Part shown: positions 54,250-63,800 of the stretch, piece by piece | How positions within the stretch are numbered: the first letter of the stretch is position 1 | How the letters are laid out: each line of letters starts with the position of its first letter | Assembly (NCBI GenBank): GCA_922989275.2 | Contig: OV277858.1 | Location: 100,364,794-100,428,793 of the forward strand | Direction of reading: 5' to 3' | Source: Gari tellinella | Lineage: Eukaryota > Mollusca > Bivalvia > Cardiida > Psammobiidae | Length of the DNA: 64,000 bases | Made by a program: the position numbers and the translations under genes | The notes under the pieces: generated by a model | Told to the model about the DNA's origin: nothing | Seen by the model: the letters and a program-made list of their open reading frames with translations, nothing else | The model's database searches: none

Positions 54250-55200
54250 TATGCAAATGAGCCCCAACCTTGTAACTAAATATAGTAACCGCGGCACCGA
54301 AAGTAGGTCAAATTACGCAATGTTACGTCCATGGTGGCCACCTTTTGTGTACCCGTCTAGTGACGCTTATACTACTCGCATTACGTGTAATTATTCACTT
54401 GAATGATCAATGTACTTTACTATAAACATTTTACTGTAGAGAGGATGGTGCTGAACAAATGCATAACAGTAGTAATATTAATAATTATAATGGAGTATTT
54501 ATTTAACGAGAGAACTCGCTGCACAACGTCAATCTTCCAATTTCAACCTCTCTCAATGTTTACTTTTGAATACCCTCTGTACATAGGTTTGACTGTAGTC
54601 TCGGTGCGATTGTTATTTTAACACGCCTGTGCGAAAAGTAAACTAGATTGGCGCGTTGAAGTTACGTGGAGATATCTTCGTCGTCATGACAAATACAGTC
54701 AAACTTATATACGATCCATTCGTCTCTTATGAAAATCAATGGATAGTCTATTATAAACGAGGGATGTAACGCAATATGAGAGCGGATCGCGTAATTGAGA
54801 AAGATCTCGATCGCTAGATGTCTTTCATTAAACATACGCTCGAGTAAAGATAATCGCGTTTCTTGCGATCAGTCGCCGTATGTAGGATTGACTGAAGATC
54901 TGTGAAGCGACGTGACAATTATTTTGATTAACGTCTTAATGAAAAGCAAAATATATATATCGTGACGTTGCATACATAGATCACTATGATAATTATTTTT
55001 TTACTAAGAATGTGTTTACATTTTGGATCAACTTGCAAACTCCAAACGATCAACCGCCGTTTCCTTCACATACAAGTTGTTTGCTACTATAATCCCACAT
55101 ATCCAATATATACCGCATCATTTCTATTGTGCTTCACAATGTTCTCTAGATTTATCTCGTAAAACTGTTCACGTAGTTATCTACAATATTCATATTAAAT
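54250..55200. other. No gene recognised; upstream region of the MASKR ORF
   Basis: AT-rich sequence with several GATCGC/GCGATC words near 54785-54880. No clear repeat partner in the window. Probable 5' region of the ORF at 55202. Confidence 0.35.
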
Positions 55201-55201
55201 A

Positions 55202-55957
55202 ATGGCATCCAAACGCGCTGCTGATATCGTATATTCTTCTACCGAAGAGAAGAAACTGAAGATGAATGATTCAATTGAGCTTCCAGAGGATGTATTCACT
55301 GTTTCTGTTGATGCGTCAGAAGATGGGGCTATTTCCATCAGGCTGATGTATGACGAGATGTATGAGGATTTCTACGCCTGTACATGAGAAAAGGGGTATG
55401 TCCAAGTCGGAGGACAGACGAATAATTTTAAGTTTAGAGAGCGTGAAAGCTTTGGACTCATGTTTAGGGAAACTTGATCTACTGATACAGAGATACGAAA
55501 AGTCAGGGAGAGATGTCACCTTCTCGTATGGTATAGGACAGGACATCACTGTGAAGTTGTCCAGCAACTCCAGCACGTCGTAGAGGTACAATATTTCTTC
55601 TCTAGTGCGCACGCTGTATTGCAGAAGGTGGCAGATGTTCAGAGGGAATCGAGTCGGATTCTAACACTATGCCAGTATGCTGTGCTGATTAAGGAAATCA
55701 ACCTCTTGCATACACTTGAAAAACCGTTCTGTGAAGGGTACCAAATAAATCACAATTCGCAGAAGGAGCATATGGGGGATAACGGATGTTTAGGAGACCA
55801 ACCCCCATGCTGGGGTGATGTTGTCGAGTACTTCTTTAAAGAAGTATTCAATTCCCTCGACGATGAGGAATGTCAGAAACTGGCAGAGAAATACTGCCAG
55901 ACCAAAGACATTCCTCTAACAGACCTGAGGTTAAGGATGAGTTGGCGAATGCAGTGA
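55202..55957 (+). pseudogene. Unrecognised intronless protein (starts MASKRAADIV), frameshifted
   Basis: The ATG at 55202 opens MASKRAADIVYSSTEEKKLK (a short basic, NLS-like start), then LPEDVFTVSVDASEDGAISI and a stop at about 55387. A shifted frame carries KSEDRRIILSLESVKALDSC, LGKLDLLIQRYEKSGRDVTF, SYGIGQDITVKL, and from about 55559 the first frame resumes with VQQLQHVVEVQYFFSSAHAV, LQKVADVQRESSRIL, WGDVVEYFFKEVFNSLDDEE, CQKLAEKYCQTKDIPLTDLR and a stop at 55957. Two compensating shifts leave about 250 residues. The middle vaguely recalls small beta-sheet DNA-binding proteins, but I cannot assign a family. It lies 5.2 kb upstream of the polB remnant on the same strand. Confidence 0.5.
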
Positions 55958-55959
55958 TG

Positions 55960-57210
55960 ATCTATTCAGATCTGTTTCCGATTTAGCTTAACTCGTTAAC
56001 CCGTGAATATTCATATAACGTCTTGGTAAATAGTGTATATCTATACTCAGCAAAATTGCTCAGTATCCCAACATAAATATTAATTTGTTTTTTTAGTTTT
56101 GAATCAAATAAATTTTGGTTACACGCCAACACGTGTGCATGGAGATTCTTGATCGACTGAAACCGGTTTTAGTTGTGTTCAGTCAGCCGTTTTGTGCAGC
56201 CGGTCCACAGGCTCGAACCAGGGTGCAGCACGGTCTGTGTTATGGTACACACATTTCACTTGAAAATTTAACGGGTTGACTTCGATAGTTGGAAAAATCA
56301 AAAACTGGGTCGGACGTCCCTTGAAGAACGAGGTAAAACCATATTACTTTTACAGAGCGTGCTGACCCACGTTGAGGTCATTGAAAGCGTCTTTCATTTT
56401 AACATCATCATGTTTCTTTTTCTGTTATGGTTTGATACCAGCATTATCTGCTGCAGTAGAGTACTTTTCATAAAGTTTTGCTCGCTCATGCAATCAATGA
56501 TCAAGCTTCTGGAAAAGTACCGCAGAACCGGAAGTGTAGCAGATGAGCAATGACGTCAGCGATCCATGGGCACAACATCATCGGGAATTGCATAACGTCT
56601 ATGAGGGTTCGGTGCATGGCTGTACTTTAGTGAGTGCTATTGGTGGTCATACACATTATTGACATTGCTCCAAAAATGTAACTTTTTGATTGGCACTTTG
56701 CTTTGTTCTTCAACGTATAAAAGCATAATTTTCTCACAGTGTTATGTTTTTCATAAAATAATCAAAAAATTATTATATTTCATAATCTGAAAAGCCTTTT
56801 ACGAAATCATGATCCATGAAAAAGAAAACTTCAACATAGTCCCTGAGGTACGTAGCAGTTTTGCCAAGTATATTTGTATGACCGATTAGGATCTACACTG
56901 TTTGGCAATATTCAATAAAGTTTTCTCCCCTTAGTATAATTCAAAAATTCATGGCCACCGTTATACGAATAATCACGGATTAACGGGTTAGTGGACGTTA
57001 TATGACCATAATTATGTACATTCAGTTTATATTTATATATATATTTTTTTTTAATCTTTAAGTGTACAATATATTGTCAAACAGAATAAATACTGAGCAT
57101 AAGGTTCGTGTAGAAACTGTCTGAACAGGGTCTATACTGTTTGTATTGGACAAGTATATTTTTCACATGTATTCTGCGTAAATATAGAGGAATGAGTTTG
57201 ATATGTTTAA
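55960..57210. other. No gene recognised
   Basis: AT-rich. Hairpin right-arm fragments GGATCTACACTGTTTGGC (56888) and GGGTCTATACTGTTTG (57127). No coding. Confidence 0.35.
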
Positions 57211-57212
57211 AT

Positions 57213-57275
57213 GAAGAATGAATGAATGAATGAATGGTGTTTTACGGCCCATCGACACAAAATGTAGATTTAAGA
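57213..57275 (-). mobile_element. LINE tail, copy D (about 60 bp only)
   Basis: The minus strand ends TTTTGTGTCGATGGGCCGTA-AAACACCATTCATTC. An extreme 5' truncation of the LINE family at 51647. Confidence 0.65.
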
Positions 57276-57629
57276 ATTAAAGATGAAAACAAATAACGCA
57301 GTAGTTGTGTTGTATTTTATTTCTTCTGAGATGTGCGTAGATGAATTAGTTTGAAAAAGTGGTCTTTTTTCGAGACACGAGGCGAGAAAAAACAACTAAC
57401 ATCTTTTATTTCACTCTTCGATCGTTTTCCCGTATCTCAAAAAAAGGCCTGGTTTCCCAAGTTACATTTACATACGTTTAAAAAACAAACAAACCAACTG
57501 TGTATAGGTTTGCTTTTTTATAAGAGATTAAACAAGTTCGTGTTAACTTCGAAGTGTGATAAAGAACTTGTTTAAACTTTTATAAGAATACAAACTCATC
57601 GCAAACAAGTTTAAACGATAGAGAATGCA

Positions 57630-58113
57630 TGAATGAATGTTGTTTTACGGCCCATCGACTAAAAAAGGTCATTTAGAGCCGAATAAATAAAGACAATATC
57701 AAATTTAAAACAATATCAACTAAAAGATTACGTCAATATCAGTCCCGATCAACGGGAAAGTAAACAAAATATGGACAAAACATAATCGACATACAAAAAT
57801 TATCTTTAAAAAATTAAATTTATTCAAATTTTATAATATAAATTAATGGCTTTTAAAAAATCAAATATTTTAGAAATATCTACAAACTCAAACAGTTCCC
57901 GCAGAGAATCTGCCTGAAAATATCTATTACAAATTAAATTTAAATTAGCACAATCAATAAGAATGTGCTGAATTGTGTAAGGTTCAAAACAAAATACAAC
58001 ATTCCGGTTGAACCTCACGTTGTAATATAAGAGTGTCAAATTCTTAATATAGCTAAAACTACCTCATCTCGGCCAATCGACCGGCATGAGTTTAAACTTT
58101 CACCTCAAACAGG
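57630..58113 (-). mobile_element. LINE 3' end, copy C (5'-truncated)
   Basis: The minus strand reads FNRNVVFCFEPYTIQHILID, CANLNLICNRYFQADSLREL, then the 3' UTR (GATATTGACGTAATCTTTTA region) and a tail GGCCGTAAAACAACATTCAT. At its 5' end MPVDWPR-type sequence matches copy B and the element at 1-90. Confidence 0.8.
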
Positions 58114-58119
58114 TATCTG

Positions 58120-58352
58120 GTGCTGACAATCCTAGTGCGTTTGTTAGGCAGATAGAATGTTCATTTCAACAAGCTATGTGTATATATATTCAAAGAACGC
58201 TGCAGGAAATATGGAGGAAGAGTGGCGTATGCATTTTGCATCACCAAATGGAGCATGTGCACATGTGCATTTATATCTTCAACACCACGAGTCATACATT
58301 TTGGGGAAGTTTGTTGCATGTATTGGCACATTGTTTTGTGAAAACCAATGTA
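58120..58352 (+). pseudogene. Unrecognised protein family: exon-3-like fragment, copy 2
   Basis: GADNPSAFVRQIECSFQQAM, then in shifting frames RCRKYGGRVAYAFASPNGA, HVHLYLQHHES and ILGKFVACIGTLFCENQC. It parallels 52143-52380 at both DNA and protein level. The sequence is interrupted at 58352 by SINE family S1, and its continuation is at 59915. Confidence 0.5.
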
Positions 58353-59905
58353 AATCCCCAGAGACCTTCCTACTTTGCCGTAGTTCTAGGGCTTAATTGT
58401 CAAAGGGAATTGATTCTGTTTATTAGACCGAGATTATTCCCTCTGCCAAGAACTAACAAGAGCTGTCGGAGAACAGCAAATCTGGGATGTCTTTGATTTG
58501 GAAAGATCAAGTTCCACAATAGCAAAATCAAATATGGCCGCCCCAGCCATGCTTGTTTGGAAAATAAACGAATGTAATACCTCTCTATTGATAATATTTG
58601 GGTGTTGAACTCATTTCTGAGGCATTTTGTGCAATCTGGAATGTATTTGATTTGGAAAGGTCAAGTTTCACAACTCATCAGAAGTGAGTTATACTCTAAA
58701 AATCATCAATTTAGAAGTATTATATTTGATTTTTCTTAAAAAACAACAACGAAAATAGCTTTTCCAACATTGTTTGCGGCGGCCATATTGGATTTGGCTA
58801 ATGTGAAACTTGACCATCCAAATCAAAGACACCCCAGATTGCACAAAGGGCATCAGATATGAGTTCCACACCAAAAAACAATCAATTTAGAGGTATTACA
58901 CTTGTTTATTCTCCAAAAAACAAAAACGTTAGTTTTTCCAAAATGGCTGACGGCGGCCATATTGGATTTGGATATTGTGGAGCTCGTGACCGTGTGGCAG
59001 ACAAGCGCCTCAGTGATTTGTGATGTATAGGGTCTCGTTAACTCACATCAAGTGAGAAACTTTCTCAACACCATTTTGCAAACGGGTCTTCAGCAGGCAT
59101 GGGGTCAATTACTTGAGAATGTAATTCATTACATTACAATTACATTGCCAAAACAGTGCATTAAATTACAAAACTTTTTCAATTGTAATGAATTAAATTA
59201 CAATTACATTGGCAAAGTAATGCATTACATTACACATTACATTTTTAGCTCACCTGAGCCGAAGGCTCAGGATGAGCTATTGTAATACCATTCCGTCCGG
59301 TGTCTGGCGTACGTCGTCCGTTCACATTTTCAAATAACATCTCCTCAGAAACCACTTACCAGATTTCAACTAAACTTTGTCAGAAGCATCAGTGACAAGG
59401 GAGAACGAAATCTTGTTCAAAGATTTTGGCTAGAGTTATTCCCCTTGCTGTGGGACCAGATTTTCTAACATGACCGTATAGACAACTTTTAATACATACG
59501 AAAATCTTAAAAAAATCTTCTTCTCAGAAACCAAAAGGCCCAGACCATTTGGTATGTATCATTACCTAATGATCTTCTATCAAGATTGTTCAAATTTTTT
59601 CCCTGGGGCCAAAAATGCAACCGCCCTGGGGCTTATCAGTTTTACTTAGGAAATCCTTTAAAAATCTTCTTCTCAGAAACTGTATGGCCTCGATAATTTA
59701 TATTTGACATGTAGCTTTGCCTTATGGTCTTCAACAAGATTGTACAAATTATGACCCCCGGGTCAAAATTGGCTCTGCCCTGGGGCTTATCAGTTTTACA
59801 TAGACTTATATAAGAAAACCTTTAAATATCTTCAGGCCAGGTACAGGACTAATATGACCTATTTTGTGTCGCAGTGCCGTACAACCCAACTCGTCTTCAT
59901 CATCA
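58353..59905 (+). mobile_element. SINE S1 copy, itself filled with other repeats
   Basis: The head CCCCAGAGACCTTCCTACTT at 58353 to about 58470 matches the SINE at 5320-5612, and the tail GACCTATTTTGTGTCGCAGT then GCCGTACAACCC at 59853-59900 matches its end. Between them sit a repeated GGCGGCCATATTGGATTTGG segment (58483-58990, two diverged units in opposite contexts), an ATTACATT-rich low-complexity tract (59118-59243), and the 'TAGCTCACCT' repeat copy 2. The whole splits the unrecognised gene fragment. Confidence 0.6.
59246..59850. repeat. 'TAGCTCACCT' palindrome-headed dispersed repeat, copy 2
   Basis: Head hairpin TAGCTCACCTGAGCC/GGCTCAGGATGAGCTA, then CGTACGTCGTCCGTTCAC, and three internal degenerate units (CTTCTCAGAAACC, AAGATTGTTCAAATT, GGGGCTTATCAGTTTTAC). 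Partner of 13617-14045. Confidence 0.65.
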
Positions 59906-59914
59906 TCAATATAA

Positions 59915-60056
59915 ATGGTGGACATACAGATGAATGGTTAGACACTACAAACACATTAATGATGTTAATTAACAATTTCACCAATGAAATACCGATGATA
60001 GACAATGTTAGACATAATATGTGTGCAGCGACCTATGACCCTATTTTCTGTGATCA
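59915..60056 (+). pseudogene. Unrecognised protein family: exon-4-like fragment, copy 2
   Basis: INGGHTDEWLDTTNTLIMLI, NNFTNEIPMIDNVRHNMCAA and TYDPIFCDQ are open through this stretch and match 52381-52535 closely. The reading is then broken by the repeat element at 60057-60771 and resumes at about 60772 (TTCAATTGTCAGGAATTTAC) as in copy 1. Confidence 0.55.
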
Positions 60057-60771
60057 ACTAGAGCTTGTTTTTGAGAAAAACAGATGTCTCCCCCCGGTAC
60101 CCCGCCCCAGCAGCCATAAGAGGAATACATTCACCCCCTGGCACCTATAAGAGGAATAAATTCATTATGTCAAAAAACTAACATGGTAAATTGTAAGCAA
60201 TTTATTTTCAGATTAAAATTGTGTGTATACTTACTGTGTGACTTCTGTCATAATTGTTGCAGCCCATATGCCTATCTAGATTACCATCCTCACATATAGC
60301 TGGTTCAGATGTAAAAGTTTGAATGAAAACTCTTACATAGTATAGGAGGAGTTAGCTGCACAAGAAATTTTCGCTATATAAGGAAAAACTCCAAAGGGCC
60401 ATAACTTCTGTCAAAATTGTTGGAGTCAAAATTCCAAACCAAATGACAATCCTCACATATAGCTGGTACATGTGTAAAAGTTTGAAGTAAATCCCTCAAA
60501 TAGTAGGAGGAGTTAGCTGCACAAGAACTTTTCGCTATACACTCTATATAAGGAAAAACTACAAAGGGCCATAACATCTGTCAAAATAGTTGCAGCCAAA
60601 AATCCAAACCACATGACCATCCTCACATATAGCTAGTACATGTGCAAATGTTTGAAGTAAATCCCTCATAAAGTGTAGGAGGAGTTAGCTGCACAAGAAT
60701 TTTAACAGACATACAGAAAGCACAACACCAATATGTCTCCCTCCCCTAAAGGGGGGGGGGGGGGAGACATA
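60057..60771. repeat. Repeat element with ATGTCTCCCC ends and three internal ~170-bp tandem units
   Basis: The ends CAGATGTCTCCCCCC (60082) and a G-rich GGGAGACAT (60763-60771) are inverted. Inside, TAGGAGGAGTTAGCTGCACA, AAGGAAAAACTACAAAGGGC and CCTCACATATAGCT recur about every 170 bases (60285, 60450, 60625). It splits the unrecognised gene fragment. No ORF. Confidence 0.7.
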
Positions 60772-60977
60772 ATTCAATTGTCAGGAATTTACAATACCAA
60801 AGTAGTGTGGTGCATCGAGGGGCTACGCTCATTAAAGGCCCCTTCTGCTCAACTACCAGGATCACATCATCCGGAAAACAGGTTGCTCCTTTTCGGGAGA
60901 TCTTACCCCTCTGCAGAAGATGCGCTGACGTATTCTAATTTCCGCCAGCAGGTGTAAGTTCAAGTTTGAAGATGTAG
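60772..60977 (+). other. Continuation of the unrecognised gene fragment, uncertain
   Basis: It starts with the exon-4 continuation, then an open frame with VVWCIEGLRSLKAPSAQLPG. No partner elsewhere in the window and no recognised domain. Confidence 0.25.
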
Positions 60978-61136
60978 ACATTAAAATAAGTACAAAAAAT
61001 GTGGCGTATGATCTTGGAAGTGAATATTCTGTAGAGTGTGATGAAGATCATATTTCATATACGACATACTTCATCACATTCTACAGAATTTTCACTTCCA
61101 AGATCACTCGCCACATTTTTTGTAATTATTTTAATG
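60978..61136. repeat. 159-bp inverted repeat abutting the polymerase remnant
   Basis: The arms 60978-61046 and 61067-61136 (ACATTAAAATAAGTAC, AAAAATGTGGCG, ATCTTGGAAGTGA, and the inverse) pair over about 69 bp with few mismatches. It could be a foldback MITE or an inverted duplication of coding sequence. Confidence 0.75.
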
Positions 61137-62291
61137 TCACAGACCGAACGACTAGACCCAAGAGAGAGTTTCTTCGGTACGTTCCAATGCGAGTCAGCTC
61201 TATTACAAAACCGATGACCATGAACAAGTGAAATATGTTGACTTCACGAGTTTGTACCCGTGGGTCAACAAGTATTGTCGGTATACCGTAGGACACCCCG
61301 TGATCTTAACACAAGATTTCGGGGATATTTATAAAGGAGTATAGTAAAGGTCTTGCCCCCGATAGGACCGTATCATTCAGTCCTCCCGTACAGATCGACT
61401 GGCAAACTAAATTTCACTTTATGTACAACCTGCGCAGATACCGAGAATCAAACCTCCTGTTCATGTTCTTCAGAAAAAAGAGTCTTGACTGGTACGTGGT
61501 GCACCCCTGAGATTGAAACGGCTCTCAGTCCTCCTGAAACAGGACATGATTCACTATATGGAAGAGTATCAAAAGAAAGAGGGTGTTTTCTTGGATCGAG
61601 ACAACACTGTAAAGAACGCAGGATTGGGGGCTCTGGCCAACCCCTGCCTCAATAGTTGTTGTGGCAAGTTTGGGAAGAGACTCAACATGCGTCCGACTGC
61701 GATTTATCATGAAAGTCAGGCAAACATTTCTTTCAATTGTTCTCTGATCCCACGAAACCTCTTGACTTTCATATTTTGAATGACGATATGATACAAATAG
61801 AATGGAAATACAAACATGACTGTCAACCCGAAGACAACAAAACAAACATATATTTGGCGACCTTTACCACGTGTTGGGCCCGATTCAACCTATACAGTGT
61901 GCTGGAACAATTACACAGAAGAGTGTTGTATTACGACACTGACAGTGTCATTTACGTGAGTAGAAACGGAGAGGTGGATCCACCTCTCGGGGAAGACTTA
62001 GTTGAATTGACGGATTAACTAGACAGCGGAAAGCACATTGTAGAGTGTGTGCCTGGAGGTCCCAAAAACTATGCGTATAAAACAAACACCAACAAAGAGA
62101 CGTGTAAAGTAAGGGGATTTACCCTCAACTACTCGAACAGTCGATTGATTAATTTTGACAGCGTCAAACATATAGTCACATACTCATACAGCACACGTAC
62201 CATTACAGTCACAAACCCAAGTAAAATATGTTGGGACATGAGAAGAACAGAAATCGTATCAAATGGTGTATACGAAACGTCGAGGGGTTGA
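61137..62291 (+). pseudogene. Type-B DNA polymerase remnant (polymerase domain)
   Basis: Across several frames: YYKTDDHEQVKYVDFTSLYP at about 61201-61260 (motif A, D-x-x-SLYP), then RYTVGHPVIL, a GTW segment near 61485, EEYQKKEGVFLDRDNTVKNA, ANPCLNSCCGKFGKR at about 61640-61680 (motif B, NS and GKFG), TNIYLATFTTCWARFNLYSV, RRVLYYDTDSVIYVS at about 61920-61965 (motif C, catalytic DTD), PPLGEDLVELTD, a stop at 62016-62018, then GPKNYAYKTN, CKVRGFTLNYSNSRLINFDS and VTNPSKICWD. This is the family-B polymerase type found in Polintons, linear plasmids and related viral elements. The exonuclease part is missing. At least four frameshifts and one stop: dead. Confidence 0.85.
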
Positions 62292-62354
62292 TAGTAACTG
62301 TTATGATACAGTACCATACGGATACTAAACCGACATCATGTAAATAGATTGGAC

Positions 62355-62655
62355 GTAAAAACACGTCCTTATTAGACACAAAACGTGTCATTACTGTTTG
62401 TAAAATGTTTTGTTACTGGAAGAAAAAACGTGTCGATAATAGAAGCAAACTATGCTGTTATTGGAAGCGAAACGTGTTGTTACTGGACGCAAAACGTGTC
62501 GTTACTGGACGCATTTTTGTTCGTTTCCCTAGACTTAACATAGAGTCACAGACTAGTTTTATGTCGTTACTGGAAGCAAAACGTGTCGTTAGTGGAATCA
62601 AAACGTGTCGTTACTGGACGCAAAACGTATTGTTACTGGACACAAAACGTGTGTT
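62355..62655. repeat. 22-bp minisatellite
   Basis: Units of the type CGTGTCGTTACTGGACGCAA-AA repeat about ten times, with the centre (62510-62560) disrupted. One or two units also stand just before the partner gene copy at 53105-53130. Confidence 0.85.
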
Positions 62656-62729
62656 TACAAATTGTACTTTGTAATGTTATTGATGCTGTATGCTTTTTTG
62701 TGTATAATATATATTCTATTTGTGATAGA

Positions 62730-63020
62730 ATGGCTCTCGAGTACGTAAAGGAACAAGAGATAGCGGGTGCAAATAAGGTTCCTATATTCGATGATGACAT
62801 GGAAACTTTGGCCCAAACCTGTGAAGACGATGGAGATTGGAACCCACTCATTATACAAAATGGTAGTGGAGAAGAAACATTTCTTGGTGAAGAAGACACA
62901 TATAGAATCATCCCTCAGCCAACACCTGTCATAGATATGAGGTCCTACACTAGTTTTATACTCCACGTGTTCAGGAAGCGACCATATTGTATCATTGATT
63001 CCCATTCCCAAAGACATTGA
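62730..63020 (+). CDS. Unrecognised protein, exon-1-like ORF, copy II
   Basis: From ATG 62730, a 96-codon frame runs MALEYVKEQEIAGANKVPIF, DDDMETLAQTCEDDGDWNPL, IIQNGSGEETFLGEEDTYRI, IPQPTPVIDMRSYTSFILHV to a TGA at 63018. It is open here but has a stop in copy I (53201). The acidic first half has no match I know. The ORF may be a complete small protein or the first exon of a longer one, with a possible donor at about 63042 (AGAG/GTAGAG) beyond the stop. Confidence 0.45.
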   Translation: MALEYVKEQEIAGANKVPIFDDDMETLAQTCEDDGDWNPLIIQNGSGEETFLGEEDTYRIIPQPTPVIDMRSYTSFILHVFRKRPYCIIDSHSQRH

Positions 63021-63247
63021 CATTAGATTAGATTGACATTAGAGGTAGAGTTCTATTGTATTAAAATTATTTAATAAATGATTTGAATTTAGTCTATGAC
63101 TCCATGCTTTTTATATTAAATTATGCTGTATGTCTTAGATGTACATGCAGCACATTTTATAATTGATTTTATTTTAATAGCTTTGTTTAATGTTAGATTA
63201 ATTGAAAACATATTTATGTATTTATTATTTTTTGTCATTTGTTTCAG
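63021..63247. other. Putative intron, copy II
   Basis: AT-rich sequence ending in TTGTCATTTGTTTCAG, a strong acceptor shared with copy I. Most of it is absent from copy I. Confidence 0.45.
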
Positions 63248-63640
63248 ATCTGTGGATTTCTTTAAGGTGTCATAGGAAACAGATATGTTATGTTTGTATA
63301 CATGGATATTATTGTGAATGACACTGAGATTTAACGTGATCATGAGACACTTTAAGGACAAACGTGTTTTAAAGATTGCATTCCATATAAAATAGAGGTC
63401 AGCACATAAGACGTAACAGAAATGCAATTTTGTATCTACGTTAGTTATGAGATAGCACATGCTTCGACACCAAATCATGATCATGGCGAAGTTTGGTTGC
63501 AAACCTTGGGATATCTTTCTGGTATAGTTTCTGAAAACATACATGATTATAAAGATCTAACAAATTATCAGTTTATGTCTTGTTGGACAGGACAAAATGT
63601 CAAATTCAATATAAATGCACAAGTCTTTTTTTCAACAGAA
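63248..63640 (+). pseudogene. Unrecognised protein family: exon-2-like region, copy II
   Basis: ICGFL, stop, GVIGNRYVMF and IIVNDTEI are degraded at the start. From 63422 an open frame reads MQFCIYVSYEIAHASTPNHD, HGEVWLQTLGYLSGIVSENI, HDYKDLTNYQFMSCWTGQNV and KFNINAQVFF, matching copy I at 53620-53850. It ends in a G tract at 63648-63667. An A-rich tract and an acceptor-like TTTTCTTCCTATAG at about 63955-63969 follow, as in copy I. Confidence 0.5.
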
Positions 63641-63647
63641 CTTATGG

Positions 63648-63800
63648 GGGGAGGGGGGGGGGGGGGGTTATGTGTGTGTTATGTAAAAAATAAAAATAAA
63701 AAAGAAATTGAAAAATTAAAATAAAAAAAATTAAAAATTAAAAAAAGAATTTGAATTTTAAGATAATAATAATACAAAAAAAAATCAAAGAAAAAGAGGC
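63648..63800. repeat. G tract and A-rich low-complexity sequence, copy II
   Basis: A run of G with one break (63648-63667), then TGTGTGT and AAAATTGAAAA-type sequence, parallel to 53870-54020. Confidence 0.6.

Noticed and set aside
19461..57150. Dispersed short palindromic repeats as a CRISPR-like array
   Set aside because: Spacing is irregular (hundreds to thousands of bases), copies diverge, many lie inside MITEs, and the DNA is clearly eukaryotic.
62633..63023. Minus-strand frames of 92 and 122 codons
   Set aside because: They mirror the plus-strand exon-1-like ORF, which has a conserved partner at 53201; the minus frames have no such support.
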